From: an uncultured Granulosicoccaceae bacterium
Lineage (GTDB): Bacteria; Pseudomonadota; Gammaproteobacteria; Granulosicoccales; Granulosicoccaceae
DNA: 64,000 nt
Reading direction: 5' to 3'
NCBI GenBank assembly: GCA_938035945.1
Contig: CALHOU010000090.1
Coordinates: 1-64,000, forward strand
Part shown: one piece after another, positions 44,921 through 54,534 of the stretch
Position numbering within the stretch: the stretch's first letter is position 1
Layout: the number at the start of each line of letters is the position of its first letter
The notes under the pieces: generated by a model
What the model was told of the DNA's origin: nothing
The model's database searches: none
Seen by the model: only the letters and a program-made list of their open reading frames with translations
Translations under genes and position numbers: made by a program

Positions 44921-47386
44921 CTAGCCATCGCCGCGCATACGCTCACCGTTTGGATCGTACTGGGCGCGGATGCTGGCTTTTGCCGGGTAGATCGTTCCAC
45001 CCACATCAATCGCCCATTTGCGGTTGTCTAACCACTCTTGGTTGATCTTATCAGTGTGTTTGATATAACCAAGCCCAACAGATGCACCTAAAGTGTGTCC
45101 ATAGTTACCCGAAGTCAGATAACCAATGCACTCACCATCAGCCATGATCGGTTCGTGATGATAAAAGATGGGCTCAGGGTCCTCTAATACGAATTGCACT
45201 AAGCGCTTATTAAAGTGAGAGCCTGCGGCTTTTTGTTTTGCGATGGCCTCATGCCCTTTAAACGCAATGCTCTTATCCATCGAGCAAACAAAGCCGATAC
45301 CTGCTTCCAGCGGTGTATCCTCGTCACCAATATCATGGCCGTAGTGAAGAAATTTCTTTTCGATTCGGCAGCTATCCAATGCGTGTAAACCGGCTAGGGT
45401 TAATCCGTGTGCCTTACCTGCTTCCCATAAAGAATCAAACACAGTGGTTGCCATCTCAACCGGGGCCATGATCTCCCAACCCATTTCACCGACAAACGAT
45501 ACGCGCGACACTCGCACAGGGGCATAGCCCACTTCACCCTCAACGCTTTTGCCGAAGGGGAACGCAGCGCTGGATAAGTCCATATTCAATAAAGGCTCTA
45601 ACATGGCGCGGCTATTTGGCCCCATCACACCCAGCATGGCCCATTGATTAGTGACATCGTTTACGAAGCAATGGCTATCGGGATTGATATGACGCTTTAA
45701 CCAATCAAAATCTTTACCCGCGTTTGCCGCCGCACCTATCGCCATGAATTCGTTCTGGCCCATACGAATCACGGTTAGGTCAGATTCAATCCCACCACGA
45801 TCATTTAAAAAAGTGGTGTAGACCATACGATCAACCGCAACATCGATATCAGCACTGCAAATATGTTGCAAGTTAGCCAAGGCATCTTTGCCTTGTATTA
45901 AAAACTTAGTAAACGTTGATTGATCGAATAACGCGACGGCTTCTCGAGCCGCTTTATGCTCTTGTGCTGAATACTCGAACCAGTTTTGACGCCCGAAACT
46001 GTATTCGTATTCGGGGCTTACACCTTCAGGCGCATACCAGTTGGGTCGTTCCCAACCCGCGGTTTGCCCAAAGCACGCATTGTGCTCCTTTAAGCGTTGA
46101 TGAATCGGTGATAGGCGAACGTTTCGCGCTGTTTCAAATTGCAGGAATGGGTAATGATTTGCGTACAGTAAACCCAGGGACTCTTCTACACGTTCTTCAA
46201 TAAACTTTTGCGTGCCCATAAACGGATACATGCGACGAATGTCGTTGCCCCACATATCCAACGGTGGCAATCCATCGTTCATCCATTCAGCACACACTTT
46301 GCCCAGGCCACCCGAGCTTTGAATGCCAACAGAGTTCAAGCCTGCCGCTACAAAGTAGCCTTGCACATCTGGTACTTGACCAACATGGAATTGATCGTCT
46401 GGTGTAAACGATTCAGGACCACAAAAGAATTGTCGCCAGCCCATATCGGCCAACATAGGCACACGTTCCATAGCATCTTCTAATACCGGCATTAACTGCT
46501 CTTCCATGTGACCTGGAAGTTCATCAAAACTAAAGTCGGCTGGAATGCCCTGCTGCCCCCAAGCGCGTGCATTCTTTTCGAACGCACCCACCAACAAACC
46601 ACCGGCATCTTCTTTAATATAAATGCATTTATCGTGATCGCGTAGCACTGGAAGATCAGGTTTAATGCGCTCGTCTTTTTCAGTGATAGCGTAATAGTGT
46701 TCGCAGGCATGCAAGGGAATATTAATTTTATTGCGCTTACCCAGTTCGCGTGCCCACATGCCACCGCAATTAACAACAAAGTCTGTTTTGATCGTGCCAT
46801 TAGCGGTTACAACGCCTGTGACTTTACCGTTTTCAATTAGTACATCTTCAACCAATACATTTTCCAGGCACTGCGCACCGCGTTGACGTGCTCCTTTTAT
46901 AAAGGCGGTGGTCACTTCAATCGGATTACCTTTACCATCGTGTTCTACAAATGTACCGCCAATGAGATCATCGAACTTCATTAACGGAAACAAGTTACCA
47001 ATCTCTTCAGCGGTGACAAGATCAACCTGGGTAACACCAAACGCATTGTTCATTGATGCCACTCGGCGCAGCTCTTCCCAACGATCTGTCGTGTGCGCAA
47101 TACTTAAACTACCCACTTGCCGAAAGCCTGTGGATTGTCCGGTTTCCTCTTCTAATTCATGCAACAAGTTCATGGAGTATTCGGTGAGCCGAGCGTGGCT
47201 TTCATTCGCACGCACAGTGCCGATCAAACCGGCGGCATGCCAGGTGGTACCGCAAGCAAATTGCTTGCGCTCTAACAACACAACATCCTGCCAACCCAAT
47301 TTAGCCAAATGGTAGGCCACACTCGCCCCGGTAACTCCGCCACCGATAATGACCGCACTCGCGCGTGTTGGAAATGCATCTGACAT
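44921..47386 (-). CDS. FAD-dependent dimethylglycine/sarcosine dehydrogenase-like protein (GcvT family)
   Basis: 821 residues from the ATG at 47386 (TGGAG upstream). The N-terminal FAD oxidoreductase domain carries GGGVTGASVAYHL and 'FACGTTWHAAGLIG', whose His would bind FAD covalently. A FAO_M-type linker domain is followed by a C-terminal aminomethyltransferase (GcvT) domain ('MVYTTFLNDRGGIESDLTV', 'GEMGWEIMAPVE', 'ALDSCRIEKKFLHYGHDI'). Such enzymes demethylate dimethylglycine or sarcosine and pass the one-carbon unit to tetrahydrofolate. Substrate choice (dimethylglycine, sarcosine, or an osmolyte derivative) is not resolved. Confidence 0.9.
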   Translation of the reverse strand: MSDAFPTRASAVIIGGGVTGASVAYHLAKLGWQDVVLLERKQFACGTTWHAAGLIGTVRANESHARLTEYSMNLLHELEEETGQSTGFRQVGSLSIAHTTDRWEELRRVASMNNAFGVTQVDLVTAEEIGNLFPLMKFDDLIGGTFVEHDGKGNPIEVTTAFIKGARQRGAQCLENVLVEDVLIENGKVTGVVTANGTIKTDFVVNCGGMWARELGKRNKINIPLHACEHYYAITEKDERIKPDLPVLRDHDKCIYIKEDAGGLLVGAFEKNARAWGQQGIPADFSFDELPGHMEEQLMPVLEDAMERVPMLADMGWRQFFCGPESFTPDDQFHVGQVPDVQGYFVAAGLNSVGIQSSGGLGKVCAEWMNDGLPPLDMWGNDIRRMYPFMGTQKFIEERVEESLGLLYANHYPFLQFETARNVRLSPIHQRLKEHNACFGQTAGWERPNWYAPEGVSPEYEYSFGRQNWFEYSAQEHKAAREAVALFDQSTFTKFLIQGKDALANLQHICSADIDVAVDRMVYTTFLNDRGGIESDLTVIRMGQNEFMAIGAAANAGKDFDWLKRHINPDSHCFVNDVTNQWAMLGVMGPNSRAMLEPLLNMDLSSAAFPFGKSVEGEVGYAPVRVSRVSFVGEMGWEIMAPVEMATTVFDSLWEAGKAHGLTLAGLHALDSCRIEKKFLHYGHDIGDEDTPLEAGIGFVCSMDKSIAFKGHEAIAKQKAAGSHFNKRLVQFVLEDPEPIFYHHEPIMADGECIGYLTSGNYGHTLGASVGLGYIKHTDKINQEWLDNRKWAIDVGGTIYPAKASIRAQYDPNGERMRGDG

Positions 47387-47533
47387 GTTTAAAACTCCAC
47401 AAAAACTCATAACAGCAAAGCATCAGGCATCGGCTGAATCGACCGATTACACAAGCTAAACTACACCGTGATGTTGTATCAAAAAAAGTCCCTCAACCCC
47501 TGATCAGAGTCATGGGAGGCATGGTGCCAGCAA

Positions 47534-48028
47534 CTATTGGGTATTTTGCCAGATCGTGGCGAAGGTGGTTGCGAACGCTTCCGGACTATCCAACAACCAT
47601 TGTTCCAGCTCAGAGCGCGTAACCCATTTGCCGTCGTCGATCTCACTGGCTTCGAGCGTGATTGGGTCGTCAGAGGTGGCCGCGTAGATGCGCACAAATT
47701 CATAACCATTATCGGCGGACGGGCTTAAACGACCAATTTCACGCAGAGCATCAACCGCCACCACCACTCCAAGCTCTTCGGCTAGCTCACGCGCCGCGCA
47801 AGCTTCATAGGTCTCGCCAGCATCGACATGGCCTGCGGCACTGGTGTCCCACAGGCCGGGGTTGGTGTCTTTTGTTTTGGAGCGCAGCTGCATGAAAATG
47901 TGTTGCTCAGAATTGAACAATAAAATGTGAGTCGCGCGGTGCATATGGTTTTCCCGGTGCACTTGAGCCCGGCTGGCCTGCCCAATGACCTCGTCCGCCG
48001 CATTCACAATATCGAGCATCTCTTCCAT
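47534..48028 (-). CDS. NUDIX hydrolase
   Basis: 164 residues if started at the ATG at 48028, which gives the family-like MEEMLDIVNAADEVIG; GTG 48034 and ATG 48019 are alternatives. The NUDIX box GHVDAGETYEACAARELAEELGV (about 65-87) has all the metal-binding residues. It resembles the YfcD/isopentenyl-diphosphate-isomerase-like group ('HRENHMHRATHILLFNSEQHIFMQLRS'). It hydrolyses a nucleoside-diphosphate-linked compound; the substrate is unknown. It diverges from dgt. Confidence 0.88.
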   Translation of the reverse strand: MEEMLDIVNAADEVIGQASRAQVHRENHMHRATHILLFNSEQHIFMQLRSKTKDTNPGLWDTSAAGHVDAGETYEACAARELAEELGVVVAVDALREIGRLSPSADNGYEFVRIYAATSDDPITLEASEIDDGKWVTRSELEQWLLDSPEAFATTFATIWQNTQ

Positions 48029-48128
48029 CGGCACAGCCTAACCGCGCTAAGGCAAAAAAGCCAGACAACAGGTTTTGCGCTTACAATACGTCGGTTGCAA
48101 CGACCCCATCACATTAGGAGCGTTTATC

Positions 48129-49460
48129 GTGAGCGTCTGGCTCGAACGACGATCAAGCACTAACTCGGATAAGGCACGCGGCTTTAATAGCACTCGCCCC
48201 GACTCTCAGTACCAGCGCGACCGTGCCCGAATTATCCACAGTGCATCGTTTCGCAGCCTACAGTCAAAAACCCAAGTGCTCGGCCTTGGCGAAAGCGACT
48301 TCTACCGCACGCGCTTAACCCACTCATTGGAGGTCGCACAAGTGGGCTCAGGCATTTGTGAGTGGCTGCGTGACCAGCCTGACAATAAAGACCGTGGTGA
48401 TTTGATTCCATCCTTTAGTTTAATTGAGGCGATTTGCTTAGCGCACGATATCGGTCACCCACCGTTCGGTCATGGTGGTGAGGTGGCCATGAACACGATG
48501 ATGCGCGATCACGGCGGCTTTGAGGGTAATGGCCAAACCCTTCGAATTATTGCGCGCTTGGGTGAATTCTCAGAGAACTGCGGGCTCGATCTAACCCGTA
48601 GAACCATGCTCGGCACTATTAAGTACCCTGCTTTCTATTCGGCCACAGCGCGTTATAACAAACCCGTGCACAGCGAAGAGCCGGCTGCGGGCACACAATA
48701 TCTAAACATTGATCATTGGGCACCGCCCAAGTGTATTTATGATGCGGAAAGTGATGTGCTGGACTGGCTGCTTGACCCGTTCAACAATGCAGACAGGGAT
48801 TTATTTCAGTCACTCACCAATCCAGAGACAGGTCACAGGCGCACACGCTTTAAACCGTTTGACACCAGCATTATGGAATTAGCCGACGACATCGCTTACG
48901 GTGTACACGACTTAGAAGATGCATTGGCGCTGAGCCTGGTTAGCCAGGATGCATGGATGAGCTCGGTATCAGCTGTAATATCGAAGATGGATGACAATCC
49001 AATAAAAGCATCACTGGATGAATACAACCGGTTGTTGTTTAGCAGTTCGGCGAATGACCGCAAACACGCCATCAGTAAGCTTGTGGGCTATTTCATTCTA
49101 AACATCCAAGTAGCCGAGCTCGAAGAGTTTGAAGACCCCATGTTGCGTTTGCAGGCGAAAATGGCACCTGAGGCTTATGAGATTCTTTTACTGATTAAAG
49201 ACTTTGTCATGGACCACGTGATTCTGCGCCCCGAGCTACAAATGCTGCAATACAAAGGGCAACAAGTCATGGTTAAGTTGTTCGAAATATTCGAGGCGAA
49301 CACCGATCGATTGCTGCCGGTGGATGTGTTTAAAGAGTATGAACAAGATGGCCATCGTGCCATTGCTGATTACTTATGCAATATGACCGATGTATCAGCT
49401 GGAAAGCTCTTTCACAAGCTACAAAGCCCAACCTCTGGTTCTATCTTCGATCGCAACTAG
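48129..49460 (+). CDS. dgt: dGTP triphosphohydrolase-like HD enzyme
   Basis: 443 residues from a GTG at 48129, chosen for the AGGAG eight bases upstream and the family-like start WLERRSSTNSDKARGFN. HD-domain metal ligands are in LTHSLEVAQ (His), LAHDIGHPPFGHGG (His-Asp) and 'ELADDIAYGVHDLED' (Asp). The enzyme cleaves dNTPs to nucleosides and triphosphate, tuning dNTP pools and sometimes restricting phage. It converges with rpsI over a shared terminator. Confidence 0.92.
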   Translation: MSVWLERRSSTNSDKARGFNSTRPDSQYQRDRARIIHSASFRSLQSKTQVLGLGESDFYRTRLTHSLEVAQVGSGICEWLRDQPDNKDRGDLIPSFSLIEAICLAHDIGHPPFGHGGEVAMNTMMRDHGGFEGNGQTLRIIARLGEFSENCGLDLTRRTMLGTIKYPAFYSATARYNKPVHSEEPAAGTQYLNIDHWAPPKCIYDAESDVLDWLLDPFNNADRDLFQSLTNPETGHRRTRFKPFDTSIMELADDIAYGVHDLEDALALSLVSQDAWMSSVSAVISKMDDNPIKASLDEYNRLLFSSSANDRKHAISKLVGYFILNIQVAELEEFEDPMLRLQAKMAPEAYEILLLIKDFVMDHVILRPELQMLQYKGQQVMVKLFEIFEANTDRLLPVDVFKEYEQDGHRAIADYLCNMTDVSAGKLFHKLQSPTSGSIFDRN

Positions 49461-49481
49461 CGCGTTTGTTGCACACATAAA

Positions 49482-49513
49482 AAAGCCCCAGGCTAAAAAC
49501 AACCTGAGGCTTT
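49482..49513. terminator. Bidirectional terminator between dgt and rpsI
   Basis: AAAGCCCCAGG (49482-49492) pairs with CCTGAGGCTTT (49503-49513) with one mismatch. A and T runs flank it on both sides, serving the converging genes. Confidence 0.85.
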
Positions 49514-49558
49514 GTACTAACACCAATTCGCAGCCATTGGCGGCGTTGGTGATAAAGC

Positions 49559-49951
49559 TTAACGCTTTGAGTATTGAGTTGCTTTACGCGCTTTACGTAG
49601 GCCAACCTTCTTACGTTCGACTTCACGCGAATCGCGGGTAAGGAAACCAGCGCCACGCAGTGTTGGGCGTAGTGCTTCGTCGTATGACAAAAGCGCTCGT
49701 GATATGCCTAAACGAATTGCGCCCGCTTGACCACTACCACCACCACCTTTAACGGTGATGTTGAAATCGAAGTTTGACAACATGTCAGTTCGCTCTAACG
49801 GCTGACGAATGATCATGTGGGCTGTTTTACGACCGAAGTATTCTTCGAGCGGCTTGCTGTTAACAGTAAACTGACCGCTGCCACTTTTCATGAAAACGCG
49901 AGCAGTTGAAGATTTACGTCGGCCTGTGCCGTAGTAGCTAGATGCTGCCAT
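49559..49951 (-). CDS. rpsI: 30S ribosomal protein S9
   Basis: A 130-residue S9, normal size. '[21 protein letters not shown]' at the start and the basic tail '[18 protein letters not shown]', which reaches the ribosomal P-site, are diagnostic. Co-transcribed with rplM, four bases downstream of it. Confidence 0.98.
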   Translation of the reverse strand: MAASSYYGTGRRKSSTARVFMKSGSGQFTVNSKPLEEYFGRKTAHMIIRQPLERTDMLSNFDFNITVKGGGGSGQAGAIRLGISRALLSYDEALRPTLRGAGFLTRDSREVERKKVGLRKARKATQYSKR

Positions 49952-49955
49952 GGGT

Positions 49956-50390
49956 TTAGATCTCTAGAAGCGTTGGTTGCTGAGCGGCGTGATTGTGATT
50001 CTTATCAGCGAATACGCGCAGCTTTCTGTACATGTCACGACCTAAAGCATTCTTCGGCAACATGCCTTTGATAGCCAGTTCGATAATGCGTTCTGGATGT
50101 TTAGCCTGAAGATCTTCAAAGTTGATTGACTTCAAGTTACCGATGTAACCCGTGTGATGGTGATACATCTTGTTCTTTGCCTTATTACCTGTGACTTCCA
50201 CTTTCGCCGCATTGACGATGACGATGTAGTCGCCGGTATCAACATGTGGGGTGTATGTCACTTTGTGCTTACCGCGCAGACGGCGAGCTGCCTCTGTGGC
50301 TACGTTGCCTAGCGTCTTGCCTTCTGCATCGATAACGAACCATTCTCGTTTAACTTCGGCAGGCTTTGCGCTGATGGTGGTCTTATTCAC
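49956..50390 (-). CDS. rplM: 50S ribosomal protein L13
   Basis: A 144-residue L13. '[29 protein letters not shown]' and '[13 protein letters not shown]'-type block ('[19 protein letters not shown]') identify it. First gene of the rplM-rpsI operon; its promoter and any leader are in 50391-50550. Confidence 0.98.
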   Translation of the reverse strand: MNKTTISAKPAEVKREWFVIDAEGKTLGNVATEAARRLRGKHKVTYTPHVDTGDYIVIVNAAKVEVTGNKAKNKMYHHHTGYIGNLKSINFEDLQAKHPERIIELAIKGMLPKNALGRDMYRKLRVFADKNHNHAAQQPTLLEI

Positions 50391-50571
50391 TACTGGTGCC
50401 TCGGGCGTTTACTCAATATTGAGCCTAGCCCGCCATTGTAGAGGACATTGTTACAGGACTCAAGCAGATATGATGAGTTATTGGGGCAAATTGGTGCCTA
50501 AATTATCGTTAATCTAGCACGGCAGTTGTGACACTGGAAATACGATCGGTAGACTCAAGACAGAAAAGAGT

Positions 50572-50597
50572 CAGCGCGGCTTAGGAAAGCCGCGCTG
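50572..50597. terminator. Perfect hairpin, possible osmC terminator
   Basis: CAGCGCGGCTT (50572-50582), loop AGGA, AAGCCGCGCTG (50587-50597). On the minus strand it is followed by TGACTCTTTTC, so it may end the osmC transcript 210 bases after its stop. On the plus strand the AGGA loop resembles a CsrA/Rsm target, which is speculative. Confidence 0.55.
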
Positions 50598-50630
50598 CAA
50601 ACCACCTTAATAGGAGGGAGGAGAAAAACT

Positions 50631-50690
50631 ATGCTTTCGCTCCCTCAGAGTTGCAATGGCTGGGCCAGAGTCCGGCCAAATGTAAACTAA
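50631..50690 (+). CDS. Candidate 19-residue ORF behind an extended ribosome-binding site
   Basis: ATG at 50631 follows TAGGAGGGAGGAG by seven bases and runs 19 codons to TAA. The product (starts MLSLPQSCNG, ends VRPNVN) has no recognised family. The ribosome-binding site can pair with CTCCCTC inside the ORF, so translation could be controlled by RNA folding. It may equally be an accident of a purine-rich tract. Confidence 0.25.
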   Translation: MLSLPQSCNGWARVRPNVN

Positions 50691-50808
50691 GCATCCCAAA
50701 CCTAGAACTGAATCAACCCACCCGTTTAGCCAGGGCTTAGGGCAAGACCGGCTTAAACTTTGGCCTACAGCCGCACCAGCAGACCTCACCAAAGACACAC
50801 GAATTTTC

Positions 50809-51249
50809 CTATTTTTGAACTGGCTCACCGTTCACGGCTGGCAAGATCTCGTGGGTCACCGTGATTTTGGCGGTTTTTTCCAACATCTTACTGGCGGAAC
50901 AGTATTTTTCTGCCGACAAAGAAACGGCACGTGCGACCTGTTTCTCACTCAGATCGTGACCGTAGACCTTGAAATGGGCATTTATTTCGGTAAAAACCGC
51001 TGGAATCTCGTCTGCACGCTCAGCTTTTAGCTCAATTTCGCAATCTGTCACAGCTTGGCGAGACTTTTGCAACATCAACATCACATCGAATGCAGTGCAG
51101 CCGCCGAGGCCCATGAGCAACATTTCCATGGGTCGGACGCCAAGGTTACGCCCTCCATGTTCTGGAGAGCCATCCATGACGACTGAGTGGCCACTGCCGG
51201 ATTCAGCGACAAAGGTCATATGATCCAACCATTTAACTCGAGATTGCAC
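50809..51249 (-). CDS. OsmC/YhfA-family protein
   Basis: A 146-residue OsmC-fold protein. It contains 'RPMEMLLMGLGGCTAFDVMLML' (catalytic-type Cys in GGCT) and the second Cys in 'SAEKYCSASKML', the peroxidatic pair of the Ohr/OsmC superfamily. The sequence is of the YhfA-like branch usually next to crp. Substrate is unproven; thiol-dependent peroxide reduction is the family role. Divergent from crp. Confidence 0.9.
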   Translation of the reverse strand: MQSRVKWLDHMTFVAESGSGHSVVMDGSPEHGGRNLGVRPMEMLLMGLGGCTAFDVMLMLQKSRQAVTDCEIELKAERADEIPAVFTEINAHFKVYGHDLSEKQVARAVSLSAEKYCSASKMLEKTAKITVTHEILPAVNGEPVQK

Positions 51250-51402
51250 AGTAAATTACCCTTCGTTGGCAGCATTGCTTGCGAAATAGCACCTATTTTA
51301 CTGAAGTTCTCAAATAAACGGCCGATCAATGTTTGACGGTTTAAGAAATAGCTCGGTCAGTAGTGACCTAGCGCAAACATTGAGTACGGAGAGAGACTGG
51401 AT

Positions 51403-52041
51403 ATGCTAGCGCCTCGTATAGCTCCACCACCTGTAGAGTGGATGGATATTTTTCTGCGGAGTAGTCACCGACGACAGTACCCTGCCAAAACCACGATTAT
51501 TCATCATGGTGATGTGCCAGAGACACTGTATTACATCGTTGACGGCTCTGTTAGTGTAGTTATCGAAGATGATGACGGCCGCGAAATTGTTCTCGCTTAT
51601 TTAAGCGCAGGTGATTTCTTCGGCGAAATGGGATTGTTTGAAGAAGACAGTCAACGCAGCGCATGGGTTGTCGCCCGTGTTAAGTGTGAGCTGGCTGAAA
51701 TGAACTATGACCAGTTCCGCCGCTTGGCCACTGAACAGCCTGAACTGCTGTATTCACTAACCACACAAATGGCAGCGCGTCTTCGTAAGACAAGCGTCAA
51801 GGTTCGTGATCTGGCGTTCTTGGATGTGACAGGTCGTGTTGCTTCTACACTGCTTGATTTGGCTAAAATGCCAGACGCAATTACACATCCTGACGGCATG
51901 CAGATTCGCATCACCCGTCAAGAAATTGCCCGAATCGTGGGATGTTCTCGCGAAATGGTAGGCCGGGTTCTTAAAGAACTTGAAGATCGTGGCCTTATCC
52001 ATGCTCGTGGCAAGACAATGGTTATATACGGCACCCGCTAG
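51403..52041 (+). CDS. crp: Crp/Vfr-type cAMP receptor protein
   Basis: A 212-residue global transcription regulator. The cAMP-binding barrel has [15 protein letters not shown] with the phosphate-contacting Arg-Ser, and the long helix has 'RLRKTSVKV' with the adenine-contacting Thr. The C-terminal helix-turn-helix is [25 protein letters not shown], nearly that of E. coli CRP, and the protein ends YGTR as CRP does. GGAGAGA precedes the ATG. The order trpC-crp-osmC is conserved with Pseudomonas (vfr). Confidence 0.95.
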   Translation: MLAPRIAPPPVEWMDIFLRSSHRRQYPAKTTIIHHGDVPETLYYIVDGSVSVVIEDDDGREIVLAYLSAGDFFGEMGLFEEDSQRSAWVVARVKCELAEMNYDQFRRLATEQPELLYSLTTQMAARLRKTSVKVRDLAFLDVTGRVASTLLDLAKMPDAITHPDGMQIRITRQEIARIVGCSREMVGRVLKELEDRGLIHARGKTMVIYGTR

Positions 52042-52057
52042 CGTCGTATCCAAAGAT

Positions 52058-52085
52058 CAGGGCACAAGCGTGTGCCCTGGTTTTT
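52058..52085 (+). terminator. Rho-independent terminator of crp
   Basis: CAGGGCACA (52058-52066), loop AGCG, TGTGCCCTG (52071-52079), then GTTTTT. A perfect 9-bp stem 17 bases after the crp stop. Confidence 0.95.
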
Positions 52086-52109
52086 ATACCCATTTATACG
52101 CCGGTTTGG

Positions 52110-52922
52110 TTAGCCGATAGCAAAAAACTCAGCCAATGCACCACCCGGATCGGGTGCTCGCATAAACGCTTCCCCCACTAAAAACGAATTGACTTGGTGC
52201 TTTCGCATCAATGCAACATCGTCTCTGTTTAAAATCCCGCTTTCAGTCACCACGGTCGTCCCCTGCGGGATGGCATCCAACATATCAATGGTGGTATTAA
52301 GCGATACATCGAAGGTACGTAAATCGCGATTGTTAATGCCCAATAGCATCGGGGAGAGCGTCAAAGCACGATCAAGTTCCTGCCGGTCATGCACTTCAAC
52401 TAACACATCCATACCCAGCTCAACGGCCTGCATGTAAAGCGCCTGCATTTGTGTATCTTCCAGGGCTGCAACAATGAGTAAGATGCAGTCACTACCAATT
52501 GCACGCGCTTCACTAACCTGATACGAATCAACGATAAAGTCTTTGCGAATAACCGGTAACTCGCAAGCGTCTCTTGCGGCGATCAATGCCGCCTCGCTAC
52601 CCTGAAAATAGTCAGCATCGGTCAGTACCGACAAGCAAGCAGCCCCACCCGCCTGATAACTCTTTGCAATCTCGGCTGGTTGAAAATCTTCGCGGATAAC
52701 GCCTTTGCTCGGACTGGCTTTTTTCACTTCGGCAATCACCGCTGAGCGACCCGCTGCAAGCGCTGCATTCATGGCTGCACAAAAACCGCGTGGTGCACTT
52801 TGCGCTTTGCATTGTTCAAGTAAATCTTGTTCGCTTAATCGAGAAGATCGCTCTGCGATCTCTTCACTTTTTCGGTGCAGAATTTTTTTTAAGATATCTG
52901 GCACACCAGCTGCGGCACTCAT
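52110..52922 (-). CDS. trpC: Indole-3-glycerol phosphate synthase
   Basis: A 270-residue monofunctional TIM-barrel enzyme closing the indole ring in tryptophan synthesis. '[15 protein letters not shown]' (substrate-binding Lys), '[13 protein letters not shown]', '[13 protein letters not shown]' (catalytic Lys) and '[14 protein letters not shown]' are family blocks. It is not fused to TrpF. Its ATG overlaps the trpD stop (ATGA). Last gene of trpE-trpG-trpD-trpC. Confidence 0.97.
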   Translation of the reverse strand: MSAAAGVPDILKKILHRKSEEIAERSSRLSEQDLLEQCKAQSAPRGFCAAMNAALAAGRSAVIAEVKKASPSKGVIREDFQPAEIAKSYQAGGAACLSVLTDADYFQGSEAALIAARDACELPVIRKDFIVDSYQVSEARAIGSDCILLIVAALEDTQMQALYMQAVELGMDVLVEVHDRQELDRALTLSPMLLGINNRDLRTFDVSLNTTIDMLDAIPQGTTVVTESGILNRDDVALMRKHQVNSFLVGEAFMRAPDPGGALAEFFAIG

Positions 52923-53938
52923 GCTTTTAGACTCTGGCTAAAACTCACGAGCTGCGTTAATTTTTTCGCAGCAGCGCCACTGGCTAACACATCACTTGCC
53001 GCTTTTACGCCCTCTTCAATCGACTCAGCCACGCCGCCAACGTAAAGGGCAGCGCCTGCATTCATAACCACGATGTCCCTTGCAGCGCCGGCCTCATTAG
53101 CTAATACAGATTGAATCATCGCCAAGCTTTGCTCTGGTCCATCTACCACAATCGCATCGATCGGTTGCTCGTCTAGGCCAAACAAACCTGGGTTAATTTC
53201 ATATTGCGTGACTTGGCCATTTTTTAACTCAGCCACAACTGTTGGGCCGCTTAAACTGATTTCATCCATGCCACCATCGCCATGCACAACCAGCACATGC
53301 TCACTACCGAGTTTATTTAAAACATCGGCCATCGGCTTCACCCAGGCTTCATCAAACACACCGAGTAGCTGGCGACTAACACCGGCTGGGTTGGTTAACG
53401 GACCAAGTAAATTAAATACCGTGCGAACACCAAGCTCTTTTCTTGGACCAATCGCATGTTTCATTGCACTGTGATGCCGGGGTGCAAACATAAAACCCAC
53501 ACCGACTTCACTAACGCACTGTGCAACCTGCTCTGGATTGAGTTCGATATTGACACCGGCGGTTTCTAAGAAGTCAGCCGCACCCGACTTACTCGACACT
53601 GATCGATTGCCGTGTTTTGCAACCTTAACCCCAGCGGCGGCCGCCACAATCGCACAACAAGTAGAGATGTTAAATGTGCTGGTCGAATCGCCACCAGTGC
53701 CGACAATATCAATCGCCATCGGATCAACTTTCACAGCAGAGGCCAATTCGCGCATTACCTTTGCAGCACCTGCCACTTCATCAACGCTTTCACCTTTCAT
53801 ACGCAGTGCAGCGAGGAGCGCACCGATTTGCGCAGGCGTTGCCTCACCCGTCATAACCTGTTGCATCACATCACCCATGGCATCCATGGTCAAACTGCGC
53901 TTTGTAAATAATGCACCGAGTGCTTCTTGAATATTCAT
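52919..53938 (-). CDS. trpD: Anthranilate phosphoribosyltransferase
   Basis: A 339-residue homodimeric enzyme joining anthranilate to PRPP. '[28 protein letters not shown]' (PRPP-binding GTGGD), '[18 protein letters not shown]' and '[11 protein letters not shown]' are diagnostic. Four-base overlaps with trpG upstream and trpC downstream indicate coupled translation. Confidence 0.97.
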   Translation of the reverse strand: MNIQEALGALFTKRSLTMDAMGDVMQQVMTGEATPAQIGALLAALRMKGESVDEVAGAAKVMRELASAVKVDPMAIDIVGTGGDSTSTFNISTCCAIVAAAAGVKVAKHGNRSVSSKSGAADFLETAGVNIELNPEQVAQCVSEVGVGFMFAPRHHSAMKHAIGPRKELGVRTVFNLLGPLTNPAGVSRQLLGVFDEAWVKPMADVLNKLGSEHVLVVHGDGGMDEISLSGPTVVAELKNGQVTQYEINPGLFGLDEQPIDAIVVDGPEQSLAMIQSVLANEAGAARDIVVMNAGAALYVGGVAESIEEGVKAASDVLASGAAAKKLTQLVSFSQSLKA

Positions 53939-54534
53939 GCTAGTAATCCTGCGTAGGATAAAAAGTTCTTCATTAGTGCATGGCCGTGTTCGCTACTAAT
54001 GGATTCCGGGTGAAATTGCACACCCTCAACTAATTCGGTGCGGTGACGAACACCCATCACCTCTTCCATGTTGCCTGCATCATCAACCGTCCAAGCGGTG
54101 ACTTCCAGTGCTTTGGGTACCGACTCTGGGGCAATCACTAAGGAATGGTAACGCGTGACGGTAAACGGGCTGGGTAAATCGGCAAACACGCCAGTGCCGT
54201 TGTGGTGTACTTGAGACAACTTGCCGTGCATGATTTGTTTTGCGTGCGTGATCTTTCCACCAAAATGTTGGCCAATGCTTTGGTGGCCTAAGCACACACC
54301 CATGATGGGTAGCTTGCCAACGTAGGCATCGAGGGCGGCAAGCGTTATCCCTGCAGAGTCTGGATTGCCCGGACCTGGGGATAACAACAAGGCCACGATG
54401 TCATCACGGCGTAATTGTTCGACGCTGATTTGATCGTTTCGATATACCTCAACCTGTGCACCCAGCTCGCGTAGGTATTGCACCAAATTGTAGGTAAATG
54501 AATCGTAGTTATCGATAACCGCAAGCGTGCTCAT
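53935..54534 (-). CDS. trpG: Anthranilate synthase glutamine amidotransferase subunit
   Basis: A 199-residue class I amidotransferase that feeds ammonia to TrpE. '[13 protein letters not shown]', nucleophile Cys in '[15 protein letters not shown]' and the His-Glu of 'VQFHPESI' form the active site. It may also serve p-aminobenzoate synthase (TrpG/PabA), as no separate pabA is seen here. Overlaps trpE and trpD by four bases each. Confidence 0.95.
   Translation of the reverse strand: MSTLAVIDNYDSFTYNLVQYLRELGAQVEVYRNDQISVEQLRRDDIVALLLSPGPGNPDSAGITLAALDAYVGKLPIMGVCLGHQSIGQHFGGKITHAKQIMHGKLSQVHHNGTGVFADLPSPFTVTRYHSLVIAPESVPKALEVTAWTVDDAGNMEEVMGVRHRTELVEGVQFHPESISSEHGHALMKNFLSYAGLLA

Larger units (their letters stand above)
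50391..50808. other. Gene-free 418-bp region with strong RNA structure
   Basis: It lies between rplM and osmC, both minus strand. It contains a perfect 11-bp stem (50572-50597), a very strong plus-strand ribosome-binding site at 50611-50623, a 19-codon ORF (50631-50690), and a 7-bp stem (50614-50620 with 50640-50646) that would hide that site. A small RNA or leader is possible. I found no match in memory to 6S, tmRNA, SRP or RNase P RNA. Confidence 0.5.

Noticed and set aside
50391-50808. Known housekeeping RNA (6S, tmRNA, SRP, RNase P)
   Set aside because: None of the conserved cores of these RNAs could be recognised.
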